Part shown: positions 9,217 to 17,367 of the stretch, in pieces
Layout of the letters: each line of letters opens with the position of its first letter
How positions within the stretch are numbered: position 1 is the stretch's first letter
Assembly (NCBI GenBank): GCA_964487745.1
Contig: CAZASG010000015.1
Location: forward strand, 14,413-78,412
From: Desulfolinea sp964487745
Lineage (GTDB): Bacteria; Chloroflexota; Anaerolineae; Anaerolineales; Villigracilaceae
Reading direction: 5' to 3'
Length of the DNA: 64,000 nucleotides
Made by a program: the position numbers and the translations under genes
Notes under the pieces: model-generated
The model's database searches: none
The model's input: the letters and a program-made list of their open reading frames with translations, nothing else
What the model was told of the DNA's origin: nothing

Positions 9217-9252
9217 GCAAAACGCCTGCTGAAATAAATCAGTAGGCGTTCG
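9217..9252 (-). terminator. Intrinsic terminator of the LysM/CAP gene
   Basis: The hairpin AACGCCTACTGA / TCAGCAGGCGTT (read on the minus strand, one mismatch) is followed by TTTTG. It lies 20 nt past the stop codon at 9271. Confidence 0.8.
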
Positions 9253-9270
9253 TACTAATTTTTCAGTTGC

Positions 9271-10434
9271 CTATTGAGCAGGTGTAGCGAGGATGACTGT
9301 GAAATAGCCACCGAGAGCGCTATCTTGCGAATAAGTGTAGCCGATGCCAATCTGGGTTACGTTCGGGTTGAGCAATGTGGAACCACCCATCCAGGCGTTG
9401 AAAGCTGCTTCTCCATCGCCGCCGTATTCTGGAGGTTGGGCATGGATCTCTTGCAAAACGAGAGAGGCCGCATACCCTTGTGCAGCAACGCGCTCTTCAA
9501 CGGTCGAGCCATCGGAGCCGATCTCATCGAGGAAGCTATTGCAGACCATGTCTGAAGCATGAACCATGGCTGCGGCGTCCAATTGTGGATTTGATTCCAA
9601 AGGCGTCAAGCCTTGGGTCACGCGCTCGTTGTTAACCAACTCAAAAATTTGAGCGATGAAATCTTGATCCTCATCATAAGGGCAACTTGCGCCAGCAGGA
9701 GGGTTACCTCCATCTGGTGTAGCAGTCGCGGTAGCGGTTGCATCAGCGGGAGCCGTGGGAGGCAAACGTGTGGGTTCGGGGGTAACGAGGTTGGCAGGGA
9801 TGATCAAAACTTGCCCGACGAAGATGGCGTTGGCATCTTCCAGCTCATTGGCATCAATGATCGCTTCTTCCGTGCTTCGGAATTTCGCTGCGATCGCTGC
9901 GATCGAGTCACCCGGTCGAACGGTGTAATTAAGTTCGGTGCCACGTGGCAAATCATCGGGCACGGGCGTTGCGGTTGGTAATTCCATGCCAGGATTCGGG
10001 ATCAAGATCTCTTCGCCGACGTAGACAAATCCACGTGCTTCAACAACGGGGTTAAGCGCCATTAAAAGCAGGATACCTTCTTCTCCGATCCCAAATTTTT
10101 CAGCGATGGAAGCCAATGATTCGCCTTCTTCCACGATGTATGAAAATGGCGCAGAGGGCGTGGGTGTCAATGTCATGGTCGGGGTGGATGTCATTGTCGC
10201 GGTCGCTGTAGGCGATGAGGTCACCGTTGGGGTGAAAGTCAGTGTTGGTGTTGGGGTTTCTGTCGCGAAGAGAGCGATCTGCGGTTTATTCTCTCCTGTA
10301 AATACAACGACGAGAATTATTATCCCGGTAATTAGAAGTAAGGCGACGAGTGCCCAGACTATTACGGGGCCGCGTTGTTGGCGTTTTCTGTAAGCGTTGA
10401 TCGTATTGCTTGCTGAACCTGAGTTCATAGTCAT
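9271..10434 (-). CDS. Membrane-anchored protein with two LysM domains and a CAP/SCP domain
   Basis: 387 residues from the ATG at 10434, chosen because AGGAAAGG lies 8 nt upstream; the frame extends to 10515 without an SD. Order: a short cytoplasmic basic segment, one membrane helix (VIVWALVALLLITGIIILVVV), a Thr/Pro linker of TPT repeats, two LysM peptidoglycan-binding modules (YIVEEGESLASIAEKFG... and YTVRPGDSIAAIAAKF...), a second linker, and a C-terminal CAP (SCP/PR-1) domain (ELVNNERVTQGLTPL, HASDM, GIGYTYS). It should sit outside the membrane, bound to glycan. CAP domains lack one common activity, so function is open. The protein at 20777 carries the same two modules in reverse order. 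Confidence 0.88.
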   Translation of the reverse strand: MTMNSGSASNTINAYRKRQQRGPVIVWALVALLLITGIIILVVVFTGENKPQIALFATETPTPTLTFTPTVTSSPTATATMTSTPTMTLTPTPSAPFSYIVEEGESLASIAEKFGIGEEGILLLMALNPVVEARGFVYVGEEILIPNPGMELPTATPVPDDLPRGTELNYTVRPGDSIAAIAAKFRSTEEAIIDANELEDANAIFVGQVLIIPANLVTPEPTRLPPTAPADATATATATPDGGNPPAGASCPYDEDQDFIAQIFELVNNERVTQGLTPLESNPQLDAAAMVHASDMVCNSFLDEIGSDGSTVEERVAAQGYAASLVLQEIHAQPPEYGGDGEAAFNAWMGGSTLLNPNVTQIGIGYTYSQDSALGGYFTVILATPAQ

Positions 10435-10604
10435 CGTTTTTTCCTTTCCTGCTTTGGAACTGCGGAGAGAGTAATGCACAGGAAATTGTGATAGGCATCT
10501 GGCTTCTTCCCGCATAATGCAGTTGTGTTTTCATTCTACCTGAACTTAGTTCTTTAAGCGAGTTGCGCGTTTTTCGAAATTCTGATCATTTTTTAATCTA
10601 TCCC

Positions 10605-10634
10605 TTGACGTTTTTTAAAGACCTGTGATATAAC
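10605..10634 (+). promoter_or_regulatory. Sigma-70-type promoter of the trpS leader
   Basis: TTGACG (10605-10610), an 18-nt spacer and TATAAC (10629-10634). This predicts transcription starting near 10641, about 400 nt before trpS, which matches a long riboregulated leader. Confidence 0.85.
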
Positions 10635-10640
10635 ACGGCC

Positions 10641-11018
10641 AACATCAAAACAAAAGAAAAATATTGAAGAGAAGTAGTAAACATTAAAACGGTGTTATAG
10701 AGAGCGGGAGTTTGGTGGAAATCTCGCACATACGCTAATGTTGAATGGGTCTCGGAATTGCAAGATGAACGTTGTTCTACGAACAATTAGTAGTTGCGCC
10801 GGAGCAGCCACCGTTATCAGGGCAATGTAGTTGACGCAGTTCGAATCTGCAAGACTATAAAAAGTGAAGCTGGCTTTAGGGCTTATCGAATTCTCCCGTT
10901 GCATCACAACGGGATTTTTTTGTTAAGGCATGGGGGATGATCGAAAAGACAGCTTAAGCAGGGTGGCACCGCGGAAGCCTTCTCTCGTCCCTGAGATGAG
11001 AGGAGGCTTTTAATTTTT
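10641..11018 (+). promoter_or_regulatory. T-box leader, tryptophan-specific
   Basis: A classic T-box riboswitch that reads uncharged tRNA. Stem I landmarks are AGTAGTA near 10672, AGAGAGCGGGAG and TTTGGTGGAAAT near 10700-10721, and the specifier region GAATGGG with TGG (Trp codon) at 10746-10748. A conserved CCGTTATC follows at about 10808-10815. The T-box itself, AGCAGGGTGGCACCGCGG, is at 10957-10974. It is followed immediately by a terminator (10974-11011, GC-rich stem AAGCCTTCTCTC / GAGAGGAGGCTT, then TTTTAATTTTT), which is predicted to give way to the antiterminator when uncharged tRNA-Trp binds. The Trp specifier agrees with the downstream trpS. Confidence 0.93.
10895..10921 (+). terminator. 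Extra intrinsic-terminator-like hairpin inside the T-box leader
   Basis: CCCGTTG / CAACGGG with a 5-nt loop, followed by ATTTTTTT, about 35 nt before the T-box sequence. By position it would be stem III of the leader, but it also has a full terminator T-run. Confidence 0.6.
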
Positions 11019-11043
11019 CAAGGAATGGTTTGGAAAGGAGACC

Positions 11044-12087
11044 ATGATGCCTAAAACACGTATCTTGACCGGTCACCGCCCTACAGGTCCACGTCACATT
11101 GGACATTTGGTTGGAACACTGGAAAACTGGAAACGCTCACAAAATACACACGAGTGTTTTTTTCTCGTTGCCGATTTGCACGTGCTAACCACTAGCCATG
11201 AAGCACCAACAAAAGTTCAAAATAATATTCTAAATCTACTGGCTGATTGGCTGGCCGCAGGGATTGATCCCGCTCATTCGACAATCATCCTTCAATCTTC
11301 AGTGCCAGAACATGCCCAGCTCTCACTTCTGTTGAGCATGTTCACATCCATAGCTCGGCTGGAGCGTGTGCCTACTTACAAAGAGCAAATAAAAGAATTA
11401 AGCTTGCGCCCTTCCCTAGGATTCTTATCCTATCCTGTTTTACAGGCCGCCGATATTTTACTCTACAAGGCAGCGCTTGTTCCTGTAGGTGAAGATCAAT
11501 TACCGCACATTGAATTGACACGCGAGATCGCGCGACATTTCAATAAAAAATATGGCAGTACCTTTCCGGAACCCAAAGCCAAACTTTCTAAATCTGCACG
11601 CCTGCCTGGCATCGACAATCGTATGATGCACACATCCTATGGAAATGCCATCTATTTACAGGATTCCCCTGAAGAAACTGAGAGAAAGGTGATGGCGATG
11701 TACACCGATCCAACTCGGTTACGTGCGACCGACCCGGGTCATGTGGAAGAAAATCCAGTTTTTGAATATCACGACATTTTCAACTCGGATAAAACTGAAG
11801 TCGAGGAATTCAAAAGTCGTTATCGGGAAGGAAAGATCGGTGATGTAGAAGTTAAGCAACGCCTGGTGGAAGTGCTGAATGCCTACTTATCCCCACTACG
11901 CAAACGACGTGCTGAAATCATTTCACAACCTGCCAAATTGCGCGAGATGCTTTTTAGCGGAACATCTCGGGCCAAAGAAATTACGTCGGAAACATTGGAA
12001 GAAGTTCATGAAAAAATGGGGCTCTCTCAAGGCCACTACACCGCTGCAAATACTTTTTCAAAACATATAACAGGCGCATTTTGCTAG
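11044..12087 (+). CDS. trpS: Tryptophanyl-tRNA synthetase
   Basis: A class Ic aminoacyl-tRNA synthetase of about 347 residues that charges tRNA-Trp. The ATP-binding HIGH motif is literal (GPRHIGHLVG) and the KMSKS equivalent is AKLSKSARLPG (about 182). The conserved QAADILLYKA and VPVGEDQLPHIELTR segments are present. Two ATGs are adjacent (11044 and 11047). The strong AAAGGAG at 11034-11040 is better spaced for the second. Control is by the Trp T-box leader just upstream, so expression should rise when tryptophan runs short. Confidence 0.96.
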   Translation: MMPKTRILTGHRPTGPRHIGHLVGTLENWKRSQNTHECFFLVADLHVLTTSHEAPTKVQNNILNLLADWLAAGIDPAHSTIILQSSVPEHAQLSLLLSMFTSIARLERVPTYKEQIKELSLRPSLGFLSYPVLQAADILLYKAALVPVGEDQLPHIELTREIARHFNKKYGSTFPEPKAKLSKSARLPGIDNRMMHTSYGNAIYLQDSPEETERKVMAMYTDPTRLRATDPGHVEENPVFEYHDIFNSDKTEVEEFKSRYREGKIGDVEVKQRLVEVLNAYLSPLRKRRAEIISQPAKLREMLFSGTSRAKEITSETLEEVHEKMGLSQGHYTAANTFSKHITGAFC

Positions 12088-12201
12088 CCATATGGAGACA
12101 AGCATGTACTTGATTATTCTTTTTCACCCACCTTGAAAACCAAGCTTCTGTAAACCGATCTAACACTTCAAAATAATTCAAATATAAAAAAGGAGCAAAT
12201 C

Positions 12202-13566
12202 ATGTCTCAAGTCAAATACACTCTTAGCGAAAACGATCTTCCGAAACAATGGTACAACATCGCAGCTGACTCACCCGTCCCCGCCACACCGGTACTTAAC
12301 CCGCAGACCAAAGAACCGGTCACACCGGATTTTCTTTCGGTACTCTTCCCGATGGAACTGATCATGCAGGAAGTCAGCACCGAGCGCTATATCGACATCC
12401 CTGAAGAAGTGCGCGAGATCTATAAACTCTGGAGGCCCACCCCACTGATCCGCGCACGCCGTCTGGAAAAAGCGCTGGGTACGCCTGCGCACATTTACTT
12501 CAAGCACGAAGGTGTTTCGCCCTCCGGCAGCCATAAACCAAACACATCTGTTCCGCAGGCTTTCTACAATAAGATTGCTGGGACAAAAGCCCTCACCACA
12601 GAGACCGGCGCAGGACAGTGGGGATCGGCGCTCTCCTTCTCCAGCCATTTCTTTGATCTGCCGCTGGAAGTCTATATGGTCAAGGTTTCCTATCATCAGA
12701 AACCCTATCGCCGCGTACTGATGGAAACCTACGGCGCGGACGTTTACGCCAGCCCGACCGACATGACCCAGTATGGGAAATCGGTTCTGGCCAATAGCCC
12801 CGATAGCCCGGGCTCGCTTGGCATCGCTATCTCGGAAGCGGTAGAAGCCGCCGCCACATCCGGCGGAGCGAAGAAATACAGCTTGGGTTCGGTGCTCAAT
12901 CACGTGCTCATGCACCAGACCGTGATCGGTGAGGAAGCTCTGAAGCAAATGGATCTGGCTGGTGAATACCCCGACGTGGTGATCGGGTGTGTGGGCGGCG
13001 GCTCGAACTTCGCCGGGATCGCCTACCCCTTCATTCGTGAGAATATCACGAACGGACAGAAGACCCGCATCCTCGCGGTTGAACCGGCTGCTACCCCCAC
13101 GCTGACCAAAGGCACCTACACCTTCGACTACGGCGATACCGCCCAGATGGCGCCCATCGTCAAGATGCACACCCTTGGGCATGATTTCGTTCCCGCGCCG
13201 ATCCACGCGGGTGGCTTACGCTATCATGGCATGGCACCGAGCGTCTGCGCACTCTACGATGCTGGATTGGTCGAAGCAGTCGCCGTTCCGCAATTGGCAA
13301 CCTTCGAAGCCGCAGTGATGTTCGCTAAAGCTGAAGGGATTATCCCCGCTCCCGAGACCGCACACGCAATACGTGCTGCGATCAACGAAGCGCTGGATGC
13401 GAAAGAAAAAGGCGAGAAACGCGTGATCGTCTTCAACCTTTCCGGACATGGACACTTCGATCTTTCGGCTTATCAGGCTTATATGAATAACGAACTCGAA
13501 GATTACGCTTATCCTGAAGCAGCGATCCAGGCTGCTTTGGCAAAATTGCCTGAAGTCAATCTCTAA
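12202..13566 (+). CDS. trpB: Tryptophan synthase beta chain, TrpB2-like
   Basis: 454 residues, PLP fold type II. The long N-terminal extension and the motifs WRPTPLIRARRLE, the PLP lysine in GSHKPNTS, the ETGAGQWG loop and the CVGGGSNFAG phosphate loop mark the TrpB2 branch, not TrpB1. Such proteins condense indole with serine to make tryptophan, often without TrpA; no trpA is nearby. The AAAAGGAG at 12188-12195 supports the start. It lies 114 nt after trpS on the same strand with no obvious terminator between them, so the Trp T-box may control it too (inference). Confidence 0.93.
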   Translation: MSQVKYTLSENDLPKQWYNIAADSPVPATPVLNPQTKEPVTPDFLSVLFPMELIMQEVSTERYIDIPEEVREIYKLWRPTPLIRARRLEKALGTPAHIYFKHEGVSPSGSHKPNTSVPQAFYNKIAGTKALTTETGAGQWGSALSFSSHFFDLPLEVYMVKVSYHQKPYRRVLMETYGADVYASPTDMTQYGKSVLANSPDSPGSLGIAISEAVEAAATSGGAKKYSLGSVLNHVLMHQTVIGEEALKQMDLAGEYPDVVIGCVGGGSNFAGIAYPFIRENITNGQKTRILAVEPAATPTLTKGTYTFDYGDTAQMAPIVKMHTLGHDFVPAPIHAGGLRYHGMAPSVCALYDAGLVEAVAVPQLATFEAAVMFAKAEGIIPAPETAHAIRAAINEALDAKEKGEKRVIVFNLSGHGHFDLSAYQAYMNNELEDYAYPEAAIQAALAKLPEVNL

Positions 13567-13609
13567 AACTCTTTCCTCCTTCTATAGAGTAAGATTTCTT
13601 CATTACCAA

Positions 13610-13686
13610 GCGCGCCCCAGATTCGTATTTGAATTTGGGGCGCGCTGATTAACTAATGCTCTAGCCGCCGTCCCCGGCGGCGTTTT
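13610..13686 (+). terminator. Two consecutive GC-rich hairpins after trpB
   Basis: The first (13610-13645, GCGCGCCCCA / TGGGGCGCGC plus an inner GATTC/GAATT) lacks a T-run. The second (13664-13681, GCCGCCG / CGGCGGC) is followed by GTTTTCTCTT and is the better terminator candidate. Confidence 0.6.
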
Positions 13687-13710
13687 CTCTTAATTCGTGC
13701 CCCCACCCAG

Positions 13711-13753
13711 CCTCCCCCAAATACCACAAAAAGATGTCGGTATTTAGGGGAGG
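13711..13753. repeat. Palindromic intergenic repeat, CTCCCC-AAAT type
   Basis: CCTCCCCCAAATACC and GGTATTTAGGGGAGG form an inverted repeat around a 13-nt spacer. Related palindromes occur at 22061, 38710, 38811 and 50491. Confidence 0.6.
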
Positions 13754-13765
13754 AGCTAAAGGGAA

Positions 13766-15565
13766 TTATTTCATCAATTCTTCCAACCGATCCACATAAC
13801 TCGCCATCACGGCAAAGGTCTCTTCAACGGCATCGGGCTGGGTCAGATCAACGCCCGCCATCTTTAGCACATCCAGCGGATACATGGACGCCCCCGCCTT
13901 CAGGAATTTAGTGTAGTCTTCAACAGCATTCGGAACACCATCCAGCACTCGGCGTGCAAGAGCGTGTGCACCAGAAATGCCCGTTGCATAGGCGTAGACA
14001 TAATAGTCGGCGAAGAGGTGCCCAAAAGTGGACCAGATCATGCCGACGTGTTCGCGGTTGATGCTGACTTTGTCGCCATAGCCTTCGGCGAAGAGATTGG
14101 CCATGAGGGTCATCATCGTGTCGGCAGTGAGGGGTTCTCCGCGCTCGGCGCGTTCGTGGGTTTCGAGTTCGAAGCGCGCGAGGGTGGGCATGATGAAGAA
14201 GTAGCGCAGGAAGTTGGACATGGCTTCTTCGATGACGGCGATCTGAAAATTCTTGTCGTCGTTGGATTGGAGCAGGTGACCACGCACGAGCGCCTGATTG
14301 AAATTCGAGGCCACTTCAGCGACGAAGAGGGAATAATCGGCGTAGACAAGGGGTTGATTTTCCCATGTGAGATAGGAATGCATCGAGTGACCGAGTTCGT
14401 GAGCGAGAGTGCTCAGGCCGAGCATATTGTCGTTGAACGACATCATGATGAAGGGATGCGTGCCCGGCGCGCCCCACGAAAATGCGCCGTTGCGTTTGCC
14501 TTGATTAGGGTAGACATCCACCCAGCGGTCTTCAAGACAGCCCTTGCGGACGGTGGCGACGTATGCTTCGCCCATCGGCGCGAGGCCTTCGCAGATCCAG
14601 TCGACGGCTTGCTCGAAGGATAATTCTGGGGATTTAGCGGTGAGCGGTGCCCACAAGTCGTAGGGATGCAGTTCATCCACGCCGAGGGCTTTACGGCGGA
14701 TCTCAAAATAACGCTGCCAGACGGGCAGGTTCTTTTTGAAGACGTCGATCAGGTTGTGGAAGACGGCGGTGTCTATGTCGTTCTCGAAGAGCGACATGCC
14801 CAATGTCGTCTCGTGTTTGCGGGCGCGCATCAGGAAAACGTTCTGTTTGATGGATGTTGCCAAGTTGGTTGCGAGCGTGTTTTTGTGCGCTAGATAGGTT
14901 TCGAGATATTGTGTCCACGCGCGTTGGCGGGCATCACGGTCGGCACCGGCCAATATTTTTTGCAGGGTGCCCTGTGTCAGGTCAAGTTCGTCTCCGTTGG
15001 CGATTTTGACGGGGGGGAATTTGAAATCGGCATTGGCGAGCATTCCGGTGGATGATCCTGCGCCCCCGAAGGGATCCGCCAACATTCCCAAAATTTCTTC
15101 CACTTCGGAGGAGCGGACATGGGCCTGCTTGCGGAAAAGATCGTGGACAAAGTGCTCGTAGGCGCTCAGGCGGGGTTCATCCGCAACCCACTGACGAAGG
15201 GCTTGCTCGCCGATTGCGAGCAGTTCGGGGCGGAGATAGGCTGTGGCGGCGGCAACCTGCCCGTAGATGCCGCGTGCCTTGCCCGACATCGCGGCTGCAT
15301 CTTGATCGCCGGTGTCGACGCTGTAGGCGAAACCGGCGTACATGACAATACGGTCGACCCGCACCATTAGATTTTCGATGGCTTCGAGCGCCCCGGCAAG
15401 GAAGGTAGCACTTTCGTTGAGTTTGCCTTGAAGTGCTTTCACAGCGGGGATGGCGTCAAGAATAGCATCGGCTTCTTGTTGCCATTTTTCGGGCGTGGCA
15501 AAGACGCTTTCGGCGTTCCAGGTGTATTTGGGGTCGGCTTCACTGCGGGCGGGAATTTTGGACAT
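13766..15565 (-). CDS. pepF: Oligoendopeptidase F, M3 family
   Basis: About 599 residues from the ATG at 15565 (AAAGGA 9 nt upstream); the open frame continues to 15604. It is a zinc metallopeptidase that cleaves short peptides in the cytoplasm. The HExxH zinc site is clear (TLAHELGHSMHSYL), and the third ligand region FVAEVASNFNQALV follows about 25 residues later. The C-terminal helical part (GYGDKVSINREHVGMIWSTFGH) is also typical. No signal peptide. It lies just downstream of the histidine kinase gene, 58 nt apart and on the same strand. Confidence 0.95.
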   Translation of the reverse strand: MSKIPARSEADPKYTWNAESVFATPEKWQQEADAILDAIPAVKALQGKLNESATFLAGALEAIENLMVRVDRIVMYAGFAYSVDTGDQDAAAMSGKARGIYGQVAAATAYLRPELLAIGEQALRQWVADEPRLSAYEHFVHDLFRKQAHVRSSEVEEILGMLADPFGGAGSSTGMLANADFKFPPVKIANGDELDLTQGTLQKILAGADRDARQRAWTQYLETYLAHKNTLATNLATSIKQNVFLMRARKHETTLGMSLFENDIDTAVFHNLIDVFKKNLPVWQRYFEIRRKALGVDELHPYDLWAPLTAKSPELSFEQAVDWICEGLAPMGEAYVATVRKGCLEDRWVDVYPNQGKRNGAFSWGAPGTHPFIMMSFNDNMLGLSTLAHELGHSMHSYLTWENQPLVYADYSLFVAEVASNFNQALVRGHLLQSNDDKNFQIAVIEEAMSNFLRYFFIMPTLARFELETHERAERGEPLTADTMMTLMANLFAEGYGDKVSINREHVGMIWSTFGHLFADYYVYAYATGISGAHALARRVLDGVPNAVEDYTKFLKAGASMYPLDVLKMAGVDLTQPDAVEETFAVMASYVDRLEELMK

Positions 15566-15623
15566 GGGGAGGTTCCTTTCATAAAAAAAGCAAGGGCACA
15601 GCATGCTGTGCCCCTACGAAAAA

Positions 15624-17168
15624 TCAGCGTGGCAACGAAAAACAGATCCGTGCGCCGGGCGTGGATTTTTCTGCGTCAATCCACATACGCCCGCCGTGCG
15701 CTTCGACGATGGCGCGCGCGAGATACAGCCCCAAGCCAGCCCCCTTCGTTTTATTGACCGATTCGACGGCGCGATAGAAGCGGTCAAAGATGTGGGGCAT
15801 ATCTTTCGGGTCGATGCCGGGGCCTTGGTCACTGACACAGAGGATGACCTGTTCAGGGCGCATCTCGCCGCTGATCCTGATCTGGCCCCCGGGCGAGTAT
15901 TTGATCGCGTTCGAGATTAAGTTGTTGAGCACCTGGCGGATACGGGTTTCGTCCGCGAGGATGACGGGGAAAAGTTCGGGGAAGTCGACGCTGATCTGGT
16001 GGTGGCTGGTTTGGGTGGAGAAGCGTTCCGCGAGACGGTCGGCGAGCGTGTTCAGGGCCACGTCGGTCTGGTTCAGGCTCATCCCACCGGCTTGTAGACG
16101 GGAGGCATCCAGTAGATCGTCGATCATGCGTGAGAGGCGGTCGGCTTCTTCTTCGATCACCTTCAGGCTGTCGCTGATAATCTCGCGATCCCATTCGGCA
16201 TCGTCGCGACTCAACGTGCTGGCATAGCCCTTGATGAGGGCGACCGGCGTGCGCAGCTCGTGGCTGACGACCGAGATGAAGGTGCTCTTGATCTGCTCGG
16301 CGGTGCGGAAGTGAGTGATGTCGCGCACAGTGACGAAGAGATTGCGCAGGTTTCCTTCGGGGGTCATTAACGGGGCGTAGGTCACGCCGACGGGCAGATT
16401 GGGTGGCTCTGGGCGTTGGATATCGCCCTCCACGTAAAGGGTGGCATTGGGCGTGAGCGGGAAACCCTCGGCTTCGGCTTCTTCGAGGGGCGTGCCCTGT
16501 GGATCACCCACCCAGCGGATAACTTCTTCATGTTCCTTGCCGACGATCTCGTCGCGGGGGAGACCGTAGAGTTTTTCAAATGCGCCGTTAACGCGCTCGA
16601 TGGTATGGTCGGCGTGCAGGATCAGAATGCCATCGGCAGCGGAGTCGAGCAGTGCATCGAGGCGCTGCTTCTCGTAGCTGACCTGTCCATAAAGCTGGGC
16701 GTTGTAGACGGCGGTCGCGGCCTGATGAGCAAAGGTCTGCAGAAGACGTTTATCATTTTGGGAAAATAGATCGGGATAATTACGGAAAATGAAGATCACG
16801 CCAATCACTTTTTGATGCGCTACGAGCGGCAGGCCAACACCGTTCATCAGCCCGCGGCTGGCCGTATAAGCCAGGCTCTTGAGCATACGGTTCAACTCAT
16901 TGACGTTATATTCCGAGACGGTCTCTTCAGCGAGCAGGGGTTTGAGATAATCGAGTAGCGCGGGCGGGATCTTCTGTGCGGCTGCTACTTCCCAGCCGTC
17001 TTCGTCTTTAAGGGCGATCAGACCGGCCTGTCCCGCCAGCATCTCGACCGTAATGCGCAGGATACGCGCGAGCAGTTTCTCGAGATCAAGCTCTTCGGTG
17101 ATGGCACGGGTGATCTCGAGTAGATAATCACGTTGACGGACGCGGAAATCGGGCAGGGTTGGGAGCAT
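15624..17168 (-). CDS. GAF-PAS sensor histidine kinase
   Basis: 514 residues, no membrane segment. GAF domain about 12-165, PAS domain about 175-290 (LDALLDSAADGILILHADHT), HisKA about 296-365 with the phospho-acceptor in VVSHELRTPVALIKGY, and HATPase about 400-514 with N-box NNLISNAIKYSPGG, G1 DQGPGIDPKD and G2 GAGLGLYLARAIVEAHGG. It is a soluble sensor kinase resembling VicK/PhoR cores. No response regulator is adjacent, so its partner is unknown. The ATG at 17168 has a poor ribosome site. Confidence 0.93.
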   Translation of the reverse strand: MLPTLPDFRVRQRDYLLEITRAITEELDLEKLLARILRITVEMLAGQAGLIALKDEDGWEVAAAQKIPPALLDYLKPLLAEETVSEYNVNELNRMLKSLAYTASRGLMNGVGLPLVAHQKVIGVIFIFRNYPDLFSQNDKRLLQTFAHQAATAVYNAQLYGQVSYEKQRLDALLDSAADGILILHADHTIERVNGAFEKLYGLPRDEIVGKEHEEVIRWVGDPQGTPLEEAEAEGFPLTPNATLYVEGDIQRPEPPNLPVGVTYAPLMTPEGNLRNLFVTVRDITHFRTAEQIKSTFISVVSHELRTPVALIKGYASTLSRDDAEWDREIISDSLKVIEEEADRLSRMIDDLLDASRLQAGGMSLNQTDVALNTLADRLAERFSTQTSHHQISVDFPELFPVILADETRIRQVLNNLISNAIKYSPGGQIRISGEMRPEQVILCVSDQGPGIDPKDMPHIFDRFYRAVESVNKTKGAGLGLYLARAIVEAHGGRMWIDAEKSTPGARICFSLPR

Positions 17169-17177
17169 AGTTTTTTT

Positions 17178-17194
17178 ACCACAAAGGCACAGAG
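17178..17194. repeat. Half copy of the ACCACAAAG intergenic repeat
   Basis: ACCACAAAGGCACAGAG, matching one arm of the full inverted repeats at 45533-45601 and 25019-25085. Confidence 0.55.
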
Positions 17195-17282
17195 AAAAAC
17201 AATAAATGACTTTTGTATTTTATCATTTGGAAAGATGGTGAAATGAAGATTCTTTATTAACATAGGTGGCCTGCCCTTAGAT

Positions 17283-17311
17283 AGAAAAGAGCGGCGCTTT
17301 GCGCCGCTCTT
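17283..17311 (-). terminator. Intrinsic terminator of the aminotransferase gene
   Basis: A perfect 11-bp hairpin (AAGAGCGGCGC / GCGCCGCTCTT, loop TTT) followed on the minus strand by TTTTC, about 56 nt past the stop at 17368. Confidence 0.85.
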
Positions 17312-17367
17312 AAATCTTACAAAATCAGCGAGATTCCGCCAAATCAGCGTAATCCGCGTTCTATCTC

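Noticed and set aside
10828..10856. A tRNA T-arm-like stretch (GTTCGAATC) in the trpS leader
   Set aside because: The acceptor, D-arm and CCA parts are missing. It fits better as part of the T-box leader structure.
12271..13206. 311-codon frame antisense to trpB
   Set aside because: The composition is skewed (His, Arg, Gly rich) and the opposite strand carries a clear enzyme.
13964..14623. Long open frame on the plus strand inside pepF (219 codons)
   Set aside because: It is antisense to a well-supported oligoendopeptidase and shows no family motif. Such frames arise from codon bias.
15624..17168. A complete two-component operon with the histidine kinase
   Set aside because: No response regulator gene lies next to it; its neighbours are pepF and an aminotransferase.
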